From: Sva-07 sp963774765 | GTDB taxonomy: Bacteria > Actinomycetota > Acidimicrobiia > Acidimicrobiales > Ilumatobacteraceae | Reading direction: 5' to 3' | Length of the DNA: 64,000 nucleotides | Assembly (NCBI GenBank): GCA_963774765.1 | Contig: CAVZGP010000013.1 | Coordinates: 1-64,000 of the forward strand | Program-made: the position numbers and the translations under genes | Notes under the pieces: model-generated | The model's database searches: none | What the model saw: only the letters and a program-made list of their open reading frames with translations | Told to the model about the DNA's origin: nothing | Shown: positions 35,663 to 47,916 of the stretch, one piece after another | Layout of the letters: every line of letters starts with the position of its first letter | Numbering within the stretch: position 1 is the first letter of the stretch

Positions 35663-36274
35663 GTGAGCGACCGCCCGCCCTACATCGCCTTCGAGGGTGC
35701 CGAGGGATGCGGCAAGTCGACCCAGGCCGCGAAGCTGGCGGCCGCGATCGGTGCCGTGCTCACCCGCGAGACCGGAGGCACCGACATCGGCGCCCGGCTA
35801 CGGGCACTGCTCCACGACACCAACATCCACAACCTCCACCCACGAGCCGAGGCACTGATCGCCGCCGCCGACCGTGCCCAGCACATCGCCGAGGTGGTGA
35901 TGCCGGCGCTCGATGCCGGCCGACCCGTGGTCAGCGACCGTTCCGTCTACTCCTCGCTCGCCTATCAGGGCTTCGGACGCGAACTCGACATCGACGAGAT
36001 CCGTCACCTCAACGCCTGGGGGACCGGTGGTGTGTGGCCGAGCATCGTGGTGTTCCTCGACACCCCCGACGACGCGATCGCCGAGCGGATGAGCCGACGT
36101 GACCTCGATCGGTTCGAGGCGGCGGGCGACGCGTTCCACGCACGGGTGCTCGCCGGATTCCGCACGATGGCCGCCGCCGACCCGGGACACTGGATCACCG
36201 TGCAGGCTGTCGGCTCGGTGGAGCGAGTGGCCGCCGACATCCGACGGGCGCTCGACGAACGAGGCGCTCTGTGA
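35663..36274 (+). CDS. tmk: Thymidylate kinase
   Basis: A 203-residue kinase making dTDP from dTMP. The P-loop is 'IAFEGAEGCGKSTQA' at residues ~8-22, followed by the DRY-like 'VVSDRSVYSSLAYQG' and 'VFLDTPDDAIAERM'. The start GTG at 35663 (VSDRPPYI) puts the P-loop at the usual place. The stop overlaps the holB start (GTGA), a common bacterial pairing. Confidence 0.93.
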   Translation: MSDRPPYIAFEGAEGCGKSTQAAKLAAAIGAVLTRETGGTDIGARLRALLHDTNIHNLHPRAEALIAAADRAQHIAEVVMPALDAGRPVVSDRSVYSSLAYQGFGRELDIDEIRHLNAWGTGGVWPSIVVFLDTPDDAIAERMSRRDLDRFEAAGDAFHARVLAGFRTMAAADPGHWITVQAVGSVERVAADIRRALDERGAL

Positions 36275-37380
36275 CGTCGTCGGATGACTCGCGACCGGGT
36301 CCGATCTGGGACGACGTGATCGGTCAGTCGGACGTGATCCGCCACCTGCGCGCCGCCGCCGAGCGTGGTCCGGTCCACGCGTACCTGTTCGTCGGCCCCG
36401 CCGGATCGACGAAACTGCAAGCGGCACGCGCGTTCGCAGCGCGCCTGATGACCGGTGGCGAGGACAGCGACCAGCGCGATGCCGCGTTGATCCTGCGCGG
36501 CGAACACCCCGACGTCCGCGAGGTGCGCCGAACCGGCGCTCGTATCGACACCGAACAGGCCAGGTCGATCATCCATGAGGCATCACTCACGCCATCGGAG
36601 GGCGACTCCAAAGTGATGATCCTCGACGAGTTCCACCTGCTCGCGCCCGAGGGGGCGGGTCGACTGTTGAAGATCATCGAGGAGCCGCCCGACTCCGTGA
36701 CGTTCCTGATCCTCGCCGACTTCGTCCCCCATGACCTGATCACCATCTCATCGCGGTGCGCACGCATCGACTTCCGCGCGATCAGCGCCGACGTCATCGC
36801 GGCGCAGCTGGTCGCCGAGGGCATCGCTCCGGCCGCGGCGATGGGAGCCGCCCGGGCGGCACACGGCGATCTCGAACGGGCGCGAGTGCTCGCCACCGAT
36901 CCGGCGCTCGCGGAGCGTCGCAGCGCATTCGCGGAAGCGCCGCACGAACTCGACGGGTCGGGCGCGGTGGCGATGCGACTCGCAGCACACCTCCTCGGGC
37001 TGATCGACGCCGCGTCGGAGCCCCTGGCGGCGCGCCATGCCATCGAGGTCGCGGAACTCGACGAGCGGATCAAGGCCTACGGCGAACGGGGCAGCGGCAA
37101 GAAGCAGCTCGACGAGCGCCACAGACGCGAGTTGCGTCGGTACCGCACCGACGAACTCCGCAGCGGGCTTGCAGCGATGGCAGCGACGTATCGCGACACC
37201 GCCGTCAACCCGTCGACCACCGATGTCGACGGTTGCGCCGACGCGGTGCGAAGCATTCATCGGGCGATGGAGACACTCGACCGCAATCCGAACGAGAAGC
37301 TGCTCGTCGAGTCGCTGCTCTGGTCGCTCCCCGACGCCCAGGGGGTGACGCCGGTGCGAGGAGCCCGTGCGGCGAGGTGA
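36271..37380 (+). CDS. holB: DNA polymerase III delta' subunit
   Basis: A 369-residue clamp-loader subunit. It opens 'IWDDVIGQSDVIRHLRAAAERG' and 'HAYLFVGPAGSTKLQAARAFA', where the Walker A is degenerate (GPAGSTK), as expected for the non-hydrolysing delta' subunit. It has 'VMILDEFHLLAPEGAGRLLKIIEEPP' and the SRC motif 'TISSRCARIDF'. The gene starts inside the tmk stop (GTGA). No zinc-type Cys cluster is visible, which occurs in actinobacterial forms. It partners dnaX (52165-54042), which lies elsewhere in this window. Confidence 0.9.
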   Translation: MTSSDDSRPGPIWDDVIGQSDVIRHLRAAAERGPVHAYLFVGPAGSTKLQAARAFAARLMTGGEDSDQRDAALILRGEHPDVREVRRTGARIDTEQARSIIHEASLTPSEGDSKVMILDEFHLLAPEGAGRLLKIIEEPPDSVTFLILADFVPHDLITISSRCARIDFRAISADVIAAQLVAEGIAPAAAMGAARAAHGDLERARVLATDPALAERRSAFAEAPHELDGSGAVAMRLAAHLLGLIDAASEPLAARHAIEVAELDERIKAYGERGSGKKQLDERHRRELRRYRTDELRSGLAAMAATYRDTAVNPSTTDVDGCADAVRSIHRAMETLDRNPNEKLLVESLLWSLPDAQGVTPVRGARAAR

Positions 37381-37617
37381 ACAGCGGTCGGGACTCGACC
37401 GAATCGTGCGCCGCGGAGATCCTCGTACCGATGAGCCAAGCGACCGGATACGGCGGTTTCGCTCATCGCAAACCACGGGCACGCGGTCGCTGACGCCGGC
37501 GTGACCGGGCGTATTCCCGAACCCGTTGATCTTTTGTCACGTGGGGTCGGCCCGTGGTAGGCGACGGGCGCCGGTAGGGTTGATGCACGGAATCCCACTT
37601 CGTGGAAAGGGCACTCC

Positions 37618-40221
<2,604 letters not shown>

Positions 40222-40294
40222 TCCGGTGCCCGCCAGCAACGTCGGCTTCACGGCGTCCTGAACTCACCGACGACTGTCGGCCATACTCGTCACC

Positions 40295-41086
40295 GTGATC
40301 CGTCGCGTCCTGGTCCTGTGCGTGTGCGTGGCCGCGCTTGCCGGGTGCCGCGTCGACCTCGGTGTCGACGTTGTCGTCGAGCCCGACGGGACCGGCACGA
40401 TCACCGTCGTGGCGACGGCCGATGCCGACGTGGTTGCCGCCGTCCCCAGCCTCGCCGACGAGTTGGCGACCGACGACATCGTGGCCGCCGGCTGGACCAT
40501 CGACGGTCCGACCACGCTTCCCGATGGCGGCATCACGATCACGTTGAGCCACGCTTTTGCCTCCGATGCTGAGGCGACCAACCTGCTCAACAGCATCGGG
40601 CCGCCGTTCAACCAGATGTCGATGACCCGCAACGCCAGCGGTGACGACACGACGACGCGGTTGACCGGCCTGCTCGGCCTACCCGATGGGTTCGAGAGCT
40701 TCGCCGACGAGGACCTGATCGCAGCGGTCGGCTCGGTGCCGTTCGCCGAACAGATCGCAGCAAGTGGCGCGACGCCGGAGTCGTCGATCTTCGCGACGAT
40801 GCGCGCTCAGCTCCCCGGCGAGATCGACGGCGACGAGACCAACGGAACCCGACTCGGCGACAACCGGCTCGAGTGGGTCGTGCCGACCAACGGCACCATC
40901 CTCGATCTGCGTGCGACGTCGGTGCAGTCGCCCGGCGACGATCGTTGGTGGGCGCGACCGCTGTCGATCATCGCTCTGATTGCCCTGGTCGCCTGGGTCG
41001 CGTTCATGACGCTGTTCATTGGATACGTGATCTGGGCACGTTGGCAGCGCACGCACCGTCGTCGACGTCGCCGCCCCACCGGGTGA
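40295..41086 (+). CDS. LppM-like (DUF3153) lipoprotein
   Basis: A 263-residue exported lipoprotein. The signal 'RRVLVLCVCVAALAGC' has its lipidated Cys at residue 18. 'VDLGVDVVVEPDGTGTITVVATADADV' follows (beta-rich LppM/DUF3153-type domain), then a C-terminal transmembrane helix ('LSIIALIALVAWVAFMTLFIGYVIW') and a basic tail. This layout matches the mycobacterial LppM family. The start is the GTG at 40295. It is probably anchored by both lipid and helix. No function in this organism can be inferred. Confidence 0.82.
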   Translation: MIRRVLVLCVCVAALAGCRVDLGVDVVVEPDGTGTITVVATADADVVAAVPSLADELATDDIVAAGWTIDGPTTLPDGGITITLSHAFASDAEATNLLNSIGPPFNQMSMTRNASGDDTTTRLTGLLGLPDGFESFADEDLIAAVGSVPFAEQIAASGATPESSIFATMRAQLPGEIDGDETNGTRLGDNRLEWVVPTNGTILDLRATSVQSPGDDRWWARPLSIIALIALVAWVAFMTLFIGYVIWARWQRTHRRRRRRPTG

Positions 41087-41126
41087 CCGGTCGACGACTC
41101 GAGCGCCGGTTGTGGCAGCCTGGGGC

Positions 41127-41837
41127 ATGATCGTCGCGCCGACCCGAGTCGACTTCCACTTCGATGTGATGTGTCCGTTTGCCCATCAAACGGCGACATG
41201 GATCCGTGAGGTGCGCCGCCAGAACGGCCTCGACATCGACTGGAAGTTCTTCAGCCTCGAGGAGATCAATCGGGTCGATGGCAAGAAGCACCCGTGGGAG
41301 CGAGAGTGGTCGTACGGCTGGTCGATGATGCGCATCGGAGCGTTGCTGCGGCGGTCGAGCATGGACGACCTCGACCGGTGGTACGAGCGAGCCGGTCGGG
41401 CGCTGCACGAGGAGGGCCACCGCCCACACGACCCCGAGGTGGCGCGTCACCTGTTGAAGGAGATCGGGCTCGATCCGAGCGTCGTCGACGAGGCGATCGC
41501 CGACGCGACGACCCATGACGAGGTGCGTGCGGATCACGATCGGGTCGTCGCCGCCGGCGGTTACGGCGTGCCGACGCTGTTCTTTCCCGAGTTCGTCGCG
41601 CCGAACGGCGAGCCGGAGTGCCTGTTCGGCCCCGTGGTGCTCGACCCGCCGATGGATGAGGCGGCCCTACGGTTGTGGGAGACCACCACGGCCTGGCTCG
41701 AGTTTCCCTACCTGTTCGAGCTGCAGCGTCCGAAGAACCGCCACCACGGCGAGATCATCGCCGACCGCTTGCGCCCCTACCTCGAGGCCCGCGACTGGGT
41801 CAGCATCAACCGCGGCAGGGTCATCTCCTTCGACTGA
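41127..41837 (+). CDS. DsbA-like oxidoreductase related to mycothiol-dependent nitroreductase
   Basis: A 236-residue thioredoxin-fold protein with a helical insertion: 'VDFHFDVMCPFAHQTATWIREV', 'WSMMRIGALLRR', 'GGYGVPTLFFP', 'ECLFGPVVLDPP', 'FPYLFELQRPK'. The order and spacing match mycobacterial Rv2466c, a mycothiol-dependent nitroreductase. The active site reads C-P-F-A rather than C-P-W-C, so only one Cys is left, as in glutathione-transferase-like isomerases. The ATG at 41127 was chosen over a GTG five codons upstream. A hairpin terminator follows directly. Confidence 0.8.
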   Translation: MIVAPTRVDFHFDVMCPFAHQTATWIREVRRQNGLDIDWKFFSLEEINRVDGKKHPWEREWSYGWSMMRIGALLRRSSMDDLDRWYERAGRALHEEGHRPHDPEVARHLLKEIGLDPSVVDEAIADATTHDEVRADHDRVVAAGGYGVPTLFFPEFVAPNGEPECLFGPVVLDPPMDEAALRLWETTTAWLEFPYLFELQRPKNRHHGEIIADRLRPYLEARDWVSINRGRVISFD

Positions 41838-41866
41838 TTTCACCAGCTGTCAGACCCCTGGTGAAA
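41838..41866. terminator. Hairpin between oxidoreductase and radA
   Basis: TTTCACCAG pairs with CTGGTGAAA around the loop CTGTCAGACCC, immediately after the stop of the DsbA-like gene. The loop shares GTCAGACCCC with the palindrome inside the cupredoxin gene, suggesting a common repeat ancestor. Confidence 0.55.
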
Positions 41867-41902
41867 CCGAACTCTGTGACAGCCCCTGGTCATGATGAGG
41901 CA

Positions 41903-43294
41903 ATGGCATCGAGTCGAGCGAAGTTGGTCCACGTCTGCAGCGAATGCGGCACCTCACATCCGAAGTGGTCCGGGCGGTGTTCCGGGTGTGGCGATTGGAA
42001 CACCCTCGTCGAGGACGTCGAGGTGTCCGGCACGATCGACGCACCCGTCGCTGCATCGTCACGACCGGGGCCGACGCGCATCGGTGACGTCGGCACCGAA
42101 CACGGCGACCCGGTCTCGACCACCATCGGTGAGCTCGACCGCGTGCTCGGCGGCGGCCTCGTCGCCGGCTCGGTCACGCTGCTCGGCGGCGAGCCGGGGA
42201 TCGGCAAGAGCACGCTGCTGCTGCAACTCCTCGCCGGATGGAGCGGGCCGACGCTGTACGTCACCGCCGAGGAGAGCGCCCAGCAGGTGAAGCGTCGCGC
42301 CGAACGTCTCGGCGCCACTCGCGAAGATCTGTGGCTCCACGCCGAGACCTCGCTGCCCCACATCCTCGACGCGATCGAACGCATCCGTCCCGAGTTGGTG
42401 GTGATCGACTCGATCCAGACGGTGTCCGACCCCGGCCTCGGATCGCTACCGGGCAGCGTCGGCCAGGTTCGTGGATGCGCCCAACGACTCGTCAACGAGG
42501 CCAAAGAACGCGACGTGTCGATCGTGCTCGTCGGCCATGTCACCAAAGAAGGCGGTCTGGCCGGACCGCGGGTGCTCGAACACGTCGTCGACACCGTGCT
42601 GCAGTTCGAGGGCGACCGTCACCATGCGCTGCGCCTGCTCCGCGCATCGAAGCACCGTTTCGGGCCGACGAACGAACTCGGGCTGTTCGAGATGGCCACC
42701 GCCGGCCTCCTCGCCGTGCCAGACGCATCTTCGCTCTTCCTCGCCGATCGCCGCACCGGTGTGCCCGGCTCGGCGGTGGTGCCGACCATGGAGGGTCAAC
42801 GGCCGATCGTGGTCGAGGTACAGGCGCTCGCCAACCCCGGCGTGCCCGGAGTACCACCGCGTCGCAGCGCACTCGGCCTCGAGGGCGCCCGACTCTCGAT
42901 GCTGATGGCGGTGCTGGGCCGCCGATCGCGCGTCCCCGTCGCCGACCAGGACGTGTACGCGTCGACCGCGGGCGGCGTGAAGCTCAGCGAGCCCGGCCTC
43001 GACCTCGGTGTCTGCCTCGCCGTGGTGAGCGCGATCCGCGACCAGCCGCTGCCTGCGGATCTCGCCGTATTCGGTGAGGTCGGTCTCGGCGGCGAGTTGC
43101 GTCAGGTCGGCCAGGCTCAGCGCCGCTTCACCGAGGCCGCCCGCCTCGGACTGCGACGAGTCGTCGCTCCGTCGAACTCACCTGGCTGCGACGCTGACAT
43201 CGAGGTGATCCGCGCCGCCACCCTGTCCGAAGCGATCGCTGTGGCCGGTCTCGGTGCCCACACAGGCCCGAGCGGACTCCGCTCGGCAGTGTGA
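41903..43294 (+). CDS. radA: DNA repair ATPase RadA
   Basis: A 463-residue RadA/Sms protein that promotes branch migration in recombination. An N-terminal C4 zinc finger ('VCSECGTSHPKWSGRCSGCGDW') is followed by RecA-like Walker A 'GGEPGIGKSTLLLQL', the RadA-specific KNRFG motif here as 'KHRFG' ('SKHRFGPTNELGLFEM'), and a Lon-protease-like C-terminus ('VFGEVGLGGELRQV'). The KNRFG Asn is His here, a mild change. The ATG at 41903 starts just before the finger. It is followed by disA, the common radA-disA pair. Confidence 0.94.
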   Translation: MASSRAKLVHVCSECGTSHPKWSGRCSGCGDWNTLVEDVEVSGTIDAPVAASSRPGPTRIGDVGTEHGDPVSTTIGELDRVLGGGLVAGSVTLLGGEPGIGKSTLLLQLLAGWSGPTLYVTAEESAQQVKRRAERLGATREDLWLHAETSLPHILDAIERIRPELVVIDSIQTVSDPGLGSLPGSVGQVRGCAQRLVNEAKERDVSIVLVGHVTKEGGLAGPRVLEHVVDTVLQFEGDRHHALRLLRASKHRFGPTNELGLFEMATAGLLAVPDASSLFLADRRTGVPGSAVVPTMEGQRPIVVEVQALANPGVPGVPPRRSALGLEGARLSMLMAVLGRRSRVPVADQDVYASTAGGVKLSEPGLDLGVCLAVVSAIRDQPLPADLAVFGEVGLGGELRQVGQAQRRFTEAARLGLRRVVAPSNSPGCDADIEVIRAATLSEAIAVAGLGAHTGPSGLRSAV

Positions 43295-43344
43295 GTCGGG
43301 GATTGCTCGGGATGGTTCGCACATTGCTCACCTAAGATCAGGCC

Positions 43345-44421
43345 ATGAGCTCCCGGCATGGTGGCGTCAACGAGGCGATGCGCGACGCGCTCGCCCGCGT
43401 CGCTCCCGGTACCCCGCTGCGTGACGGCATCGATCGTGTCGTGCGCTCGAAGGCCGGGGCCCTGCTCGTGCTCAGCGACGACGCCGACGTCCTGTCGATC
43501 TGCTCGGGCGGATTCCTGGTCGATGCGCCGTACAGCCCGCAGCGCCTGTCGGAGCTGGCGAAGATGGACGGGGCGATCATCCTGTCGTCCGACGGCGGTC
43601 GTATCGCCCGGGCGAATGTGCACCTCGTTCCGGACCCGTCGGTGCCGACCAGCGAGACTGGCACCCGCCACCGCACCGCCGAGCGCGTCGCACGGTCGCT
43701 CGACGTACCCGTCGTTTCGGCGAGCGAGGAGATGGGCGTCATCAACGTCTACGCCGGCGGCAACAAACGACAGCTCCAGGAAGTCGGCCACCTCCTCGAC
43801 CGCGCCAACCAGGCGCTGCAGACACTCGAGCGCTACAAGGTGCGCCTCGACGACGCCATCACGAACCTCACCGCCGTCGAGGTCGAAGATGTCGTGACGT
43901 TGCGAGACGTCGTCGCCGTCATTCAGCGCGGCGAGATGGTGCATCGCATCGCCGGCGAGATCGAGACGATGATCATCGAACTCGGCGTCGACGCTCGCTT
44001 GCTGCGCCTGCAACTCGACGAACTGTACGGTGAGATCGATGACGAACTCGACCTCGTCGTCGCCGACTATCTACCGCCGGGACGTTCCGTCGCCGAGGCC
44101 CTCGCAGGCATGTCGCAGCTGTCCGACGACGAGGTCTCCAACCTGCGACTCACTGCCGACGCCCTGTCGCCGGGCCGCGACTCGACCGACCTCGCGCAAG
44201 AGGTGACGCCGAAGGGCATGCGCCTTCTGCACCGGGTCAGCCGGCTGCCTTCATCGACGGCCATCGCGGTCGCCGACCACTTTGGGGGACTCGCCAAGCT
44301 CCAGCGGGCCACGGTCGACGATTTGATGTCGGTCGACGGCGTCGACGAGTCGACAGCACGCGCCATCCGTGACACCCTCAGCCGGGTGACCGAGTCGACC
44401 ATCCTCGATCAGTACAGCTGA
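43345..44421 (+). CDS. disA: Diadenylate cyclase DisA
   Basis: A 358-residue DNA-integrity scanning protein that makes c-di-AMP from two ATP. The DAC domain carries DGA (75-77, 'MDGAIIL') and RHR (108-110, 'GTRHRTAERVA'), both needed for catalysis. A helical linker and helix-hairpin-helix DNA-binding domain ('VADHFGGLAKLQRATVDDLMSVDGVDESTARAI', ~ residues 310-342) follow. The start ATG is 50 bp after radA. A dispersed hairpin family member follows. It links to K+ control, since KimA/TrkA-type proteins are known c-di-AMP targets. Confidence 0.96.
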   Translation: MSSRHGGVNEAMRDALARVAPGTPLRDGIDRVVRSKAGALLVLSDDADVLSICSGGFLVDAPYSPQRLSELAKMDGAIILSSDGGRIARANVHLVPDPSVPTSETGTRHRTAERVARSLDVPVVSASEEMGVINVYAGGNKRQLQEVGHLLDRANQALQTLERYKVRLDDAITNLTAVEVEDVVTLRDVVAVIQRGEMVHRIAGEIETMIIELGVDARLLRLQLDELYGEIDDELDLVVADYLPPGRSVAEALAGMSQLSDDEVSNLRLTADALSPGRDSTDLAQEVTPKGMRLLHRVSRLPSSTAIAVADHFGGLAKLQRATVDDLMSVDGVDESTARAIRDTLSRVTESTILDQYS

Positions 44422-44450
44422 GCGAGACCTGCCAGCCGTGCGCAAGCAGT

Positions 44451-44495
44451 AGCGATGAGTTTCCGCGCGACCTGTCCGCGCGAAGACTCATCGCT
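44451..44495. terminator. Hairpin between disA and SDR gene, inverted relative of the topA hairpin
   Basis: AGCGATGAGT pairs with ACTCATCGCT, then CGCGCG with CGCGCG, around the loop ACCTGTC, with a few mismatches. The loop is the reverse complement of the loop after topA, so the two are copies in opposite orientation. It sits between the convergent disA and SDR genes. Confidence 0.7.
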
Positions 44496-44525
44496 CGCGG
44501 TCTTGAGTCAAGTTTCGAGCCAACG

Positions 44526-45332
44526 TCAACCGATGCGGATCGACGTCCCGCCGTCGACGGGCAGAACCACGCCGGTCACGAAACGGGCCTCGTCGGATGC
44601 GAGGAAGAGCGCCGCGTTGGCCGTGTCCCACGCCGTCCCCATCCCGCCGAGGAGCGGGACCTGCCGGTTGCGTTCGTCGCGAACCTGCTCGACCGGGAGA
44701 CCGCGTGCAGTAGCGATCCCATCGACGGCCATCGGCGTGTCGACCAGCCCGAGCGCGATCGCGTTGCAGCGCACACCACGAGAGGCGTTGGACTGCGCGA
44801 TCGACGTCGTCAGGCGGTTGACGCCCGCCTTCGACACCTCGTATGCAACCTGAAATCCTCCAGCGAACGACGCCGCCGATGACACGTTCACGATCACTCC
44901 ACGCCGGCGCTCGCGCATCGAGGGGAGCGCAGCTCGACACACGCGCCACATCGCGGTGAGGTTCACGTCGATGATGCGCTCGAAGCCCGTCGGGTCGGCG
45001 GAATGGGCTGGGCCGTCACCACGTCTGCCGATGCCGACGACATTGACCAGGATGTCGATCCGACCCCATTCGTCGAGCGCTCGGGCAACGACCGCCGCGC
45101 ACTGCCCGTCGTCGGTGACGTCGGCAGCGAAGGCGATGGCGCGACCGTCGAGGTCGCAGATCGACGCGGCCGTCTCGTCGGCTCGGTCGGCGATGCGATC
45201 CACACAGAGCACCTCGGCACCTTCGCGAGCGAACGTCGTCGCGATCGCCCGCCCGTTGCCGATCGTGTCGCCCGGCGTCTGGCCGGCACCGACGACGACC
45301 GCCACGAGCCCAGCAAGCCGTCCTTCAGCCAT
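44526..45332 (-). CDS. SDR family oxidoreductase
   Basis: A 268-residue short-chain dehydrogenase/reductase. The cofactor motif is 'VVVGAGQTPGDTIGNGRAIA', longer than the classic TGxxxGIG, and is followed by 'LCVDRIA', 'ADVTDD', 'NVVGIGRRG', catalytic Ser in 'NVSSAASFAGG' and YxxxK as 'YEVSKAG'. The substrate is unknown; the family acts on alcohols, sugars or acyl-CoA-linked hydroxyls. The ATG at 45332 is used. It ends convergently with disA. The thiolase gene upstream on the same strand suggests an acyl-CoA or steroid-like substrate, but that is weak. Confidence 0.87.
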   Translation of the reverse strand: MAEGRLAGLVAVVVGAGQTPGDTIGNGRAIATTFAREGAEVLCVDRIADRADETAASICDLDGRAIAFAADVTDDGQCAAVVARALDEWGRIDILVNVVGIGRRGDGPAHSADPTGFERIIDVNLTAMWRVCRAALPSMRERRRGVIVNVSSAASFAGGFQVAYEVSKAGVNRLTTSIAQSNASRGVRCNAIALGLVDTPMAVDGIATARGLPVEQVRDERNRQVPLLGGMGTAWDTANAALFLASDEARFVTGVVLPVDGGTSIRIG

Positions 45333-45446
45333 CGGCGGAGCGTAGCCAACGCGAGCCGTATGCCTGCCCCGCGACATCGGGCCCGCCAACCGGTGTGTGT
45401 GGACCGGGCGCCGCACCGCGGTCGGCGTGAAACCGCCGACGAGGTG

Positions 45447-46679
45447 CTACAGACGTTCGATGATGGTGGCGGTGCCCATGCCGCCGCCGGTGCACATCGC
45501 GACGAGGCCGGTCTGGAGATCGCGGCGTTCGAGTTCGTCGAGCAAGGTGCCGATCAGCATCGTGCCGGTAGCTCCGATGGGGTGCCCGAGCGCGATCGCG
45601 CCGCCGTTGACGTTCACCCTCGTCGGGTCGGCACCGGTGTCGCGGAAGAACCGCAGCACGACCGACGCGAACGCCTCGTTCACCTCGAACAGGTCGATGT
45701 CATCGACCGTCATGCCCGCGCGTGCGAGGCACTTGTTTGCCGCCGGACCGGGTGCGGTGAGCATGATCAACGGCTCGTCGGCGGCAACGGCCGACATCAC
45801 GATGCGCGCTCGCGGTGTGAGCCCATGCGCGGTGGCGTAGTCCGGTGACGACACGAGGACGGCGCCCGCACCGTCGACGACGCCGGAGCTGTTGCCTGCG
45901 TGATGGACGTTGTGCAGCTCGACGCCCGGGTACTTCTGCGCCATGAGCTGCGCCATGGTCAGTTCGCTCTGCTCGAAGTTGAAGTCGACGAACTTGGTGA
46001 AACTCGGATGCAGCGCCGCCAATCCCTCGGCGGTCGTCTCCGGTCGCGGGAACTCCTCATGGTCGAGCGCCACGGTGCCGTCGTCGTTGAGGATCGTGAT
46101 CAGGCTGCGATCGAACCGACCCTCGGCGATCGCTTCGGCTGCGCGACGCTGGCTCTCGAGCCCGAGCGCATCGACGTCGACGCGCGTGTATCCGTCGAGC
46201 GTTGCGATCAGGTCGGCAGACAGCCCCTGTGGCACCTGCGGATGCGTTGCGAGGAGGTGCTCGTTGTTGGCGTGGAAGCCGTCGGTGCCATTGCGCGCCG
46301 GCCGGCTCATCGACTCGACCCCAGCACCGATCACGAGGTCCTGGTGCCCCGCGCCGACACCCATCGCGGCGAACGTGACGGCCTGCTGGCCCGATCCGCA
46401 GAACCGATTCAACGTGACCCCCGGCACCGAGACCGGCCAACCGGCGTCGAGTACGGCCATGCGACCGATGTCGTGGGCGTGGTCGCCGGCATGGGAGCCG
46501 TTGCCGCACACGACATCGTCGATGTCGGTCGGGTCGAACCCGACGCGGTCACGCAACCCGTTGAGCACCTGTCCCAGCACGTTCTGCGGATGTAGGTGAG
46601 CGAGACTGCCCTTGCCCTGCTTGCCGATGCCGCGCGGTGAACGCACCGCGTCGATGATCCATGCTTCGCCGACTGTCAT
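45447..46679 (-). CDS. Thiolase (acetyl-CoA C-acyltransferase)
   Basis: A 410-residue thiolase. The acyl-accepting Cys is C94 ('NRFCGSGQQAV'), the general-base His lies in 'NVNGGAIALGHPIGATG', and the second catalytic Cys is in 'AMCTGGGMG'. The mid-domain 'GESMSRPARNGTDG'-like run ('VESMSRPARN') is family-typical. Degradative or biosynthetic use cannot be separated from sequence. It is one of two thiolases within 5 kb; the other is the acetyl-CoA acetyltransferase at 50036. It is read toward the SDR gene. Confidence 0.92.
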   Translation of the reverse strand: MTVGEAWIIDAVRSPRGIGKQGKGSLAHLHPQNVLGQVLNGLRDRVGFDPTDIDDVVCGNGSHAGDHAHDIGRMAVLDAGWPVSVPGVTLNRFCGSGQQAVTFAAMGVGAGHQDLVIGAGVESMSRPARNGTDGFHANNEHLLATHPQVPQGLSADLIATLDGYTRVDVDALGLESQRRAAEAIAEGRFDRSLITILNDDGTVALDHEEFPRPETTAEGLAALHPSFTKFVDFNFEQSELTMAQLMAQKYPGVELHNVHHAGNSSGVVDGAGAVLVSSPDYATAHGLTPRARIVMSAVAADEPLIMLTAPGPAANKCLARAGMTVDDIDLFEVNEAFASVVLRFFRDTGADPTRVNVNGGAIALGHPIGATGTMLIGTLLDELERRDLQTGLVAMCTGGGMGTATIIERL

Positions 46680-46688
46680 CCGTTCGTT

Positions 46689-47916
46689 CTACTCGGTCGT
46701 GGCCGTCGCCGTGGGATCGGCGACCGTCGGCAGGATCGCGTCCCACACGGCGGCGTCGTCGAACCCGAACGCCCACAACGCCACACCGTCGAGGCGATAT
46801 TGCCGAGCGAGATCCATCCGCAAGGCGACGCCATCGCCATCCACGTAGTGGACCTGACGGGTCTGCACGCACGTGGTCGTGCCGTCGCTGACCTCGAGGT
46901 CGTACTCGAACTGCCACTCGCCGGTCTCGTCCACAGCGATGGGCGCCGCCGCTCGGCGCTCGATCAGCTCGTCGACCGATCGCGCGGACACGCTCGTCCG
47001 CCCCGGCACGTCGGTGGCGGGACAGACCCCGACCGTGCGCACCGGCCAGTTGCGTCCGTAGGCGGGGAGACCGAGGACCAGCTTGTCCGGCGAGCCGGTC
47101 GCCTCGATGGCCCCGACGATCGCCGACTCGACCCACTCGAGCGGGGCAATCGGCCCCGGCTGCGACACCGAGAAGTCGTAGGTCATCATGCGAATGCGAT
47201 CGACGTGCTCGACGATGGCCCCGTAGTCGTACACCCAGTAGCCGCTCTCGTCGGTCTGGCCGTCGTCGTACACCGGCGGGATGCTCACCGTCAGCGAGCG
47301 ACCGTCGGCGTGGAGCGCCGCGGCCAACTCCTCGATGAACGCCACCCAGTTCGGTCGTGTGGTTGCCCATGTTTCACGTCCGTCGGCGAACGCGAACTGC
47401 TCGTAGTCGATGTCGATGCCGTCGTATCCGCCATCGGCGGCGAACGCCCGGATGGTCGCCACGTGCTGCGCGCGCGTTGCAGGGTCGGCGAGGATCGCCG
47501 CCATCTCCCCGGCCGGCAATGCGTCGATGATCGACGGCAGCACGTCGACGTCGAGCCCCTTGACGGTGTCCATGAACTGCGACGTCAACTCAGCCGACGC
47601 ATTCGGGTCGACCGCGATCTGGTCGACCGCGACGGCGTTGAACCAGAATGGCGACACCTCGCGCATCGACGGAACCCGTTGTCGAGCGTCGGGCAGCGAC
47701 GCGTCGAGGCCCCAATAGGGCACCCAGGCGTCGAGTGGGATGTCGGGCTTGGGCGGCGGCGGTTCCTCGTTGGTCGCCACGTACACAGCCGCTCCCGCAA
47801 CGCCGAGCAGCACCACCACGAGCGCGCCGAGCACGAGCCCCCGTCGGCGACGCGGTGGGTGGTGACTCGTCGATCGGCGTGTGGTCGTGCGCGTCCTCAG
47901 GGGGCGCGAAGTCCAC
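46689..47916 (-). CDS. Glycoside hydrolase family 18-like membrane-anchored protein
   Basis: About 400 residues. After a Pro/acidic N-terminus and an arginine patch comes a signal-anchor helix ('GLVLGALVVVLLGVAGAAVYVA'), then a GH18 TIM barrel: 'LDAWVPYWGLDASLPDA', the catalytic DxxDxDxE as 'YDGIDIDYEQF', and 'RIRMMTYDFSVSQPGPIAP'. It probably acts outside the cell on peptidoglycan or chitin-like glycans. The start is uncertain: the GTG at 47916 reads a sensible N-terminus, but a one-base slip in the G run near 47,847 is needed to join it to the helix. The continuous frame extends to 48,014. It overlaps the HAD gene end by up to 20 bp. Confidence 0.8.
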
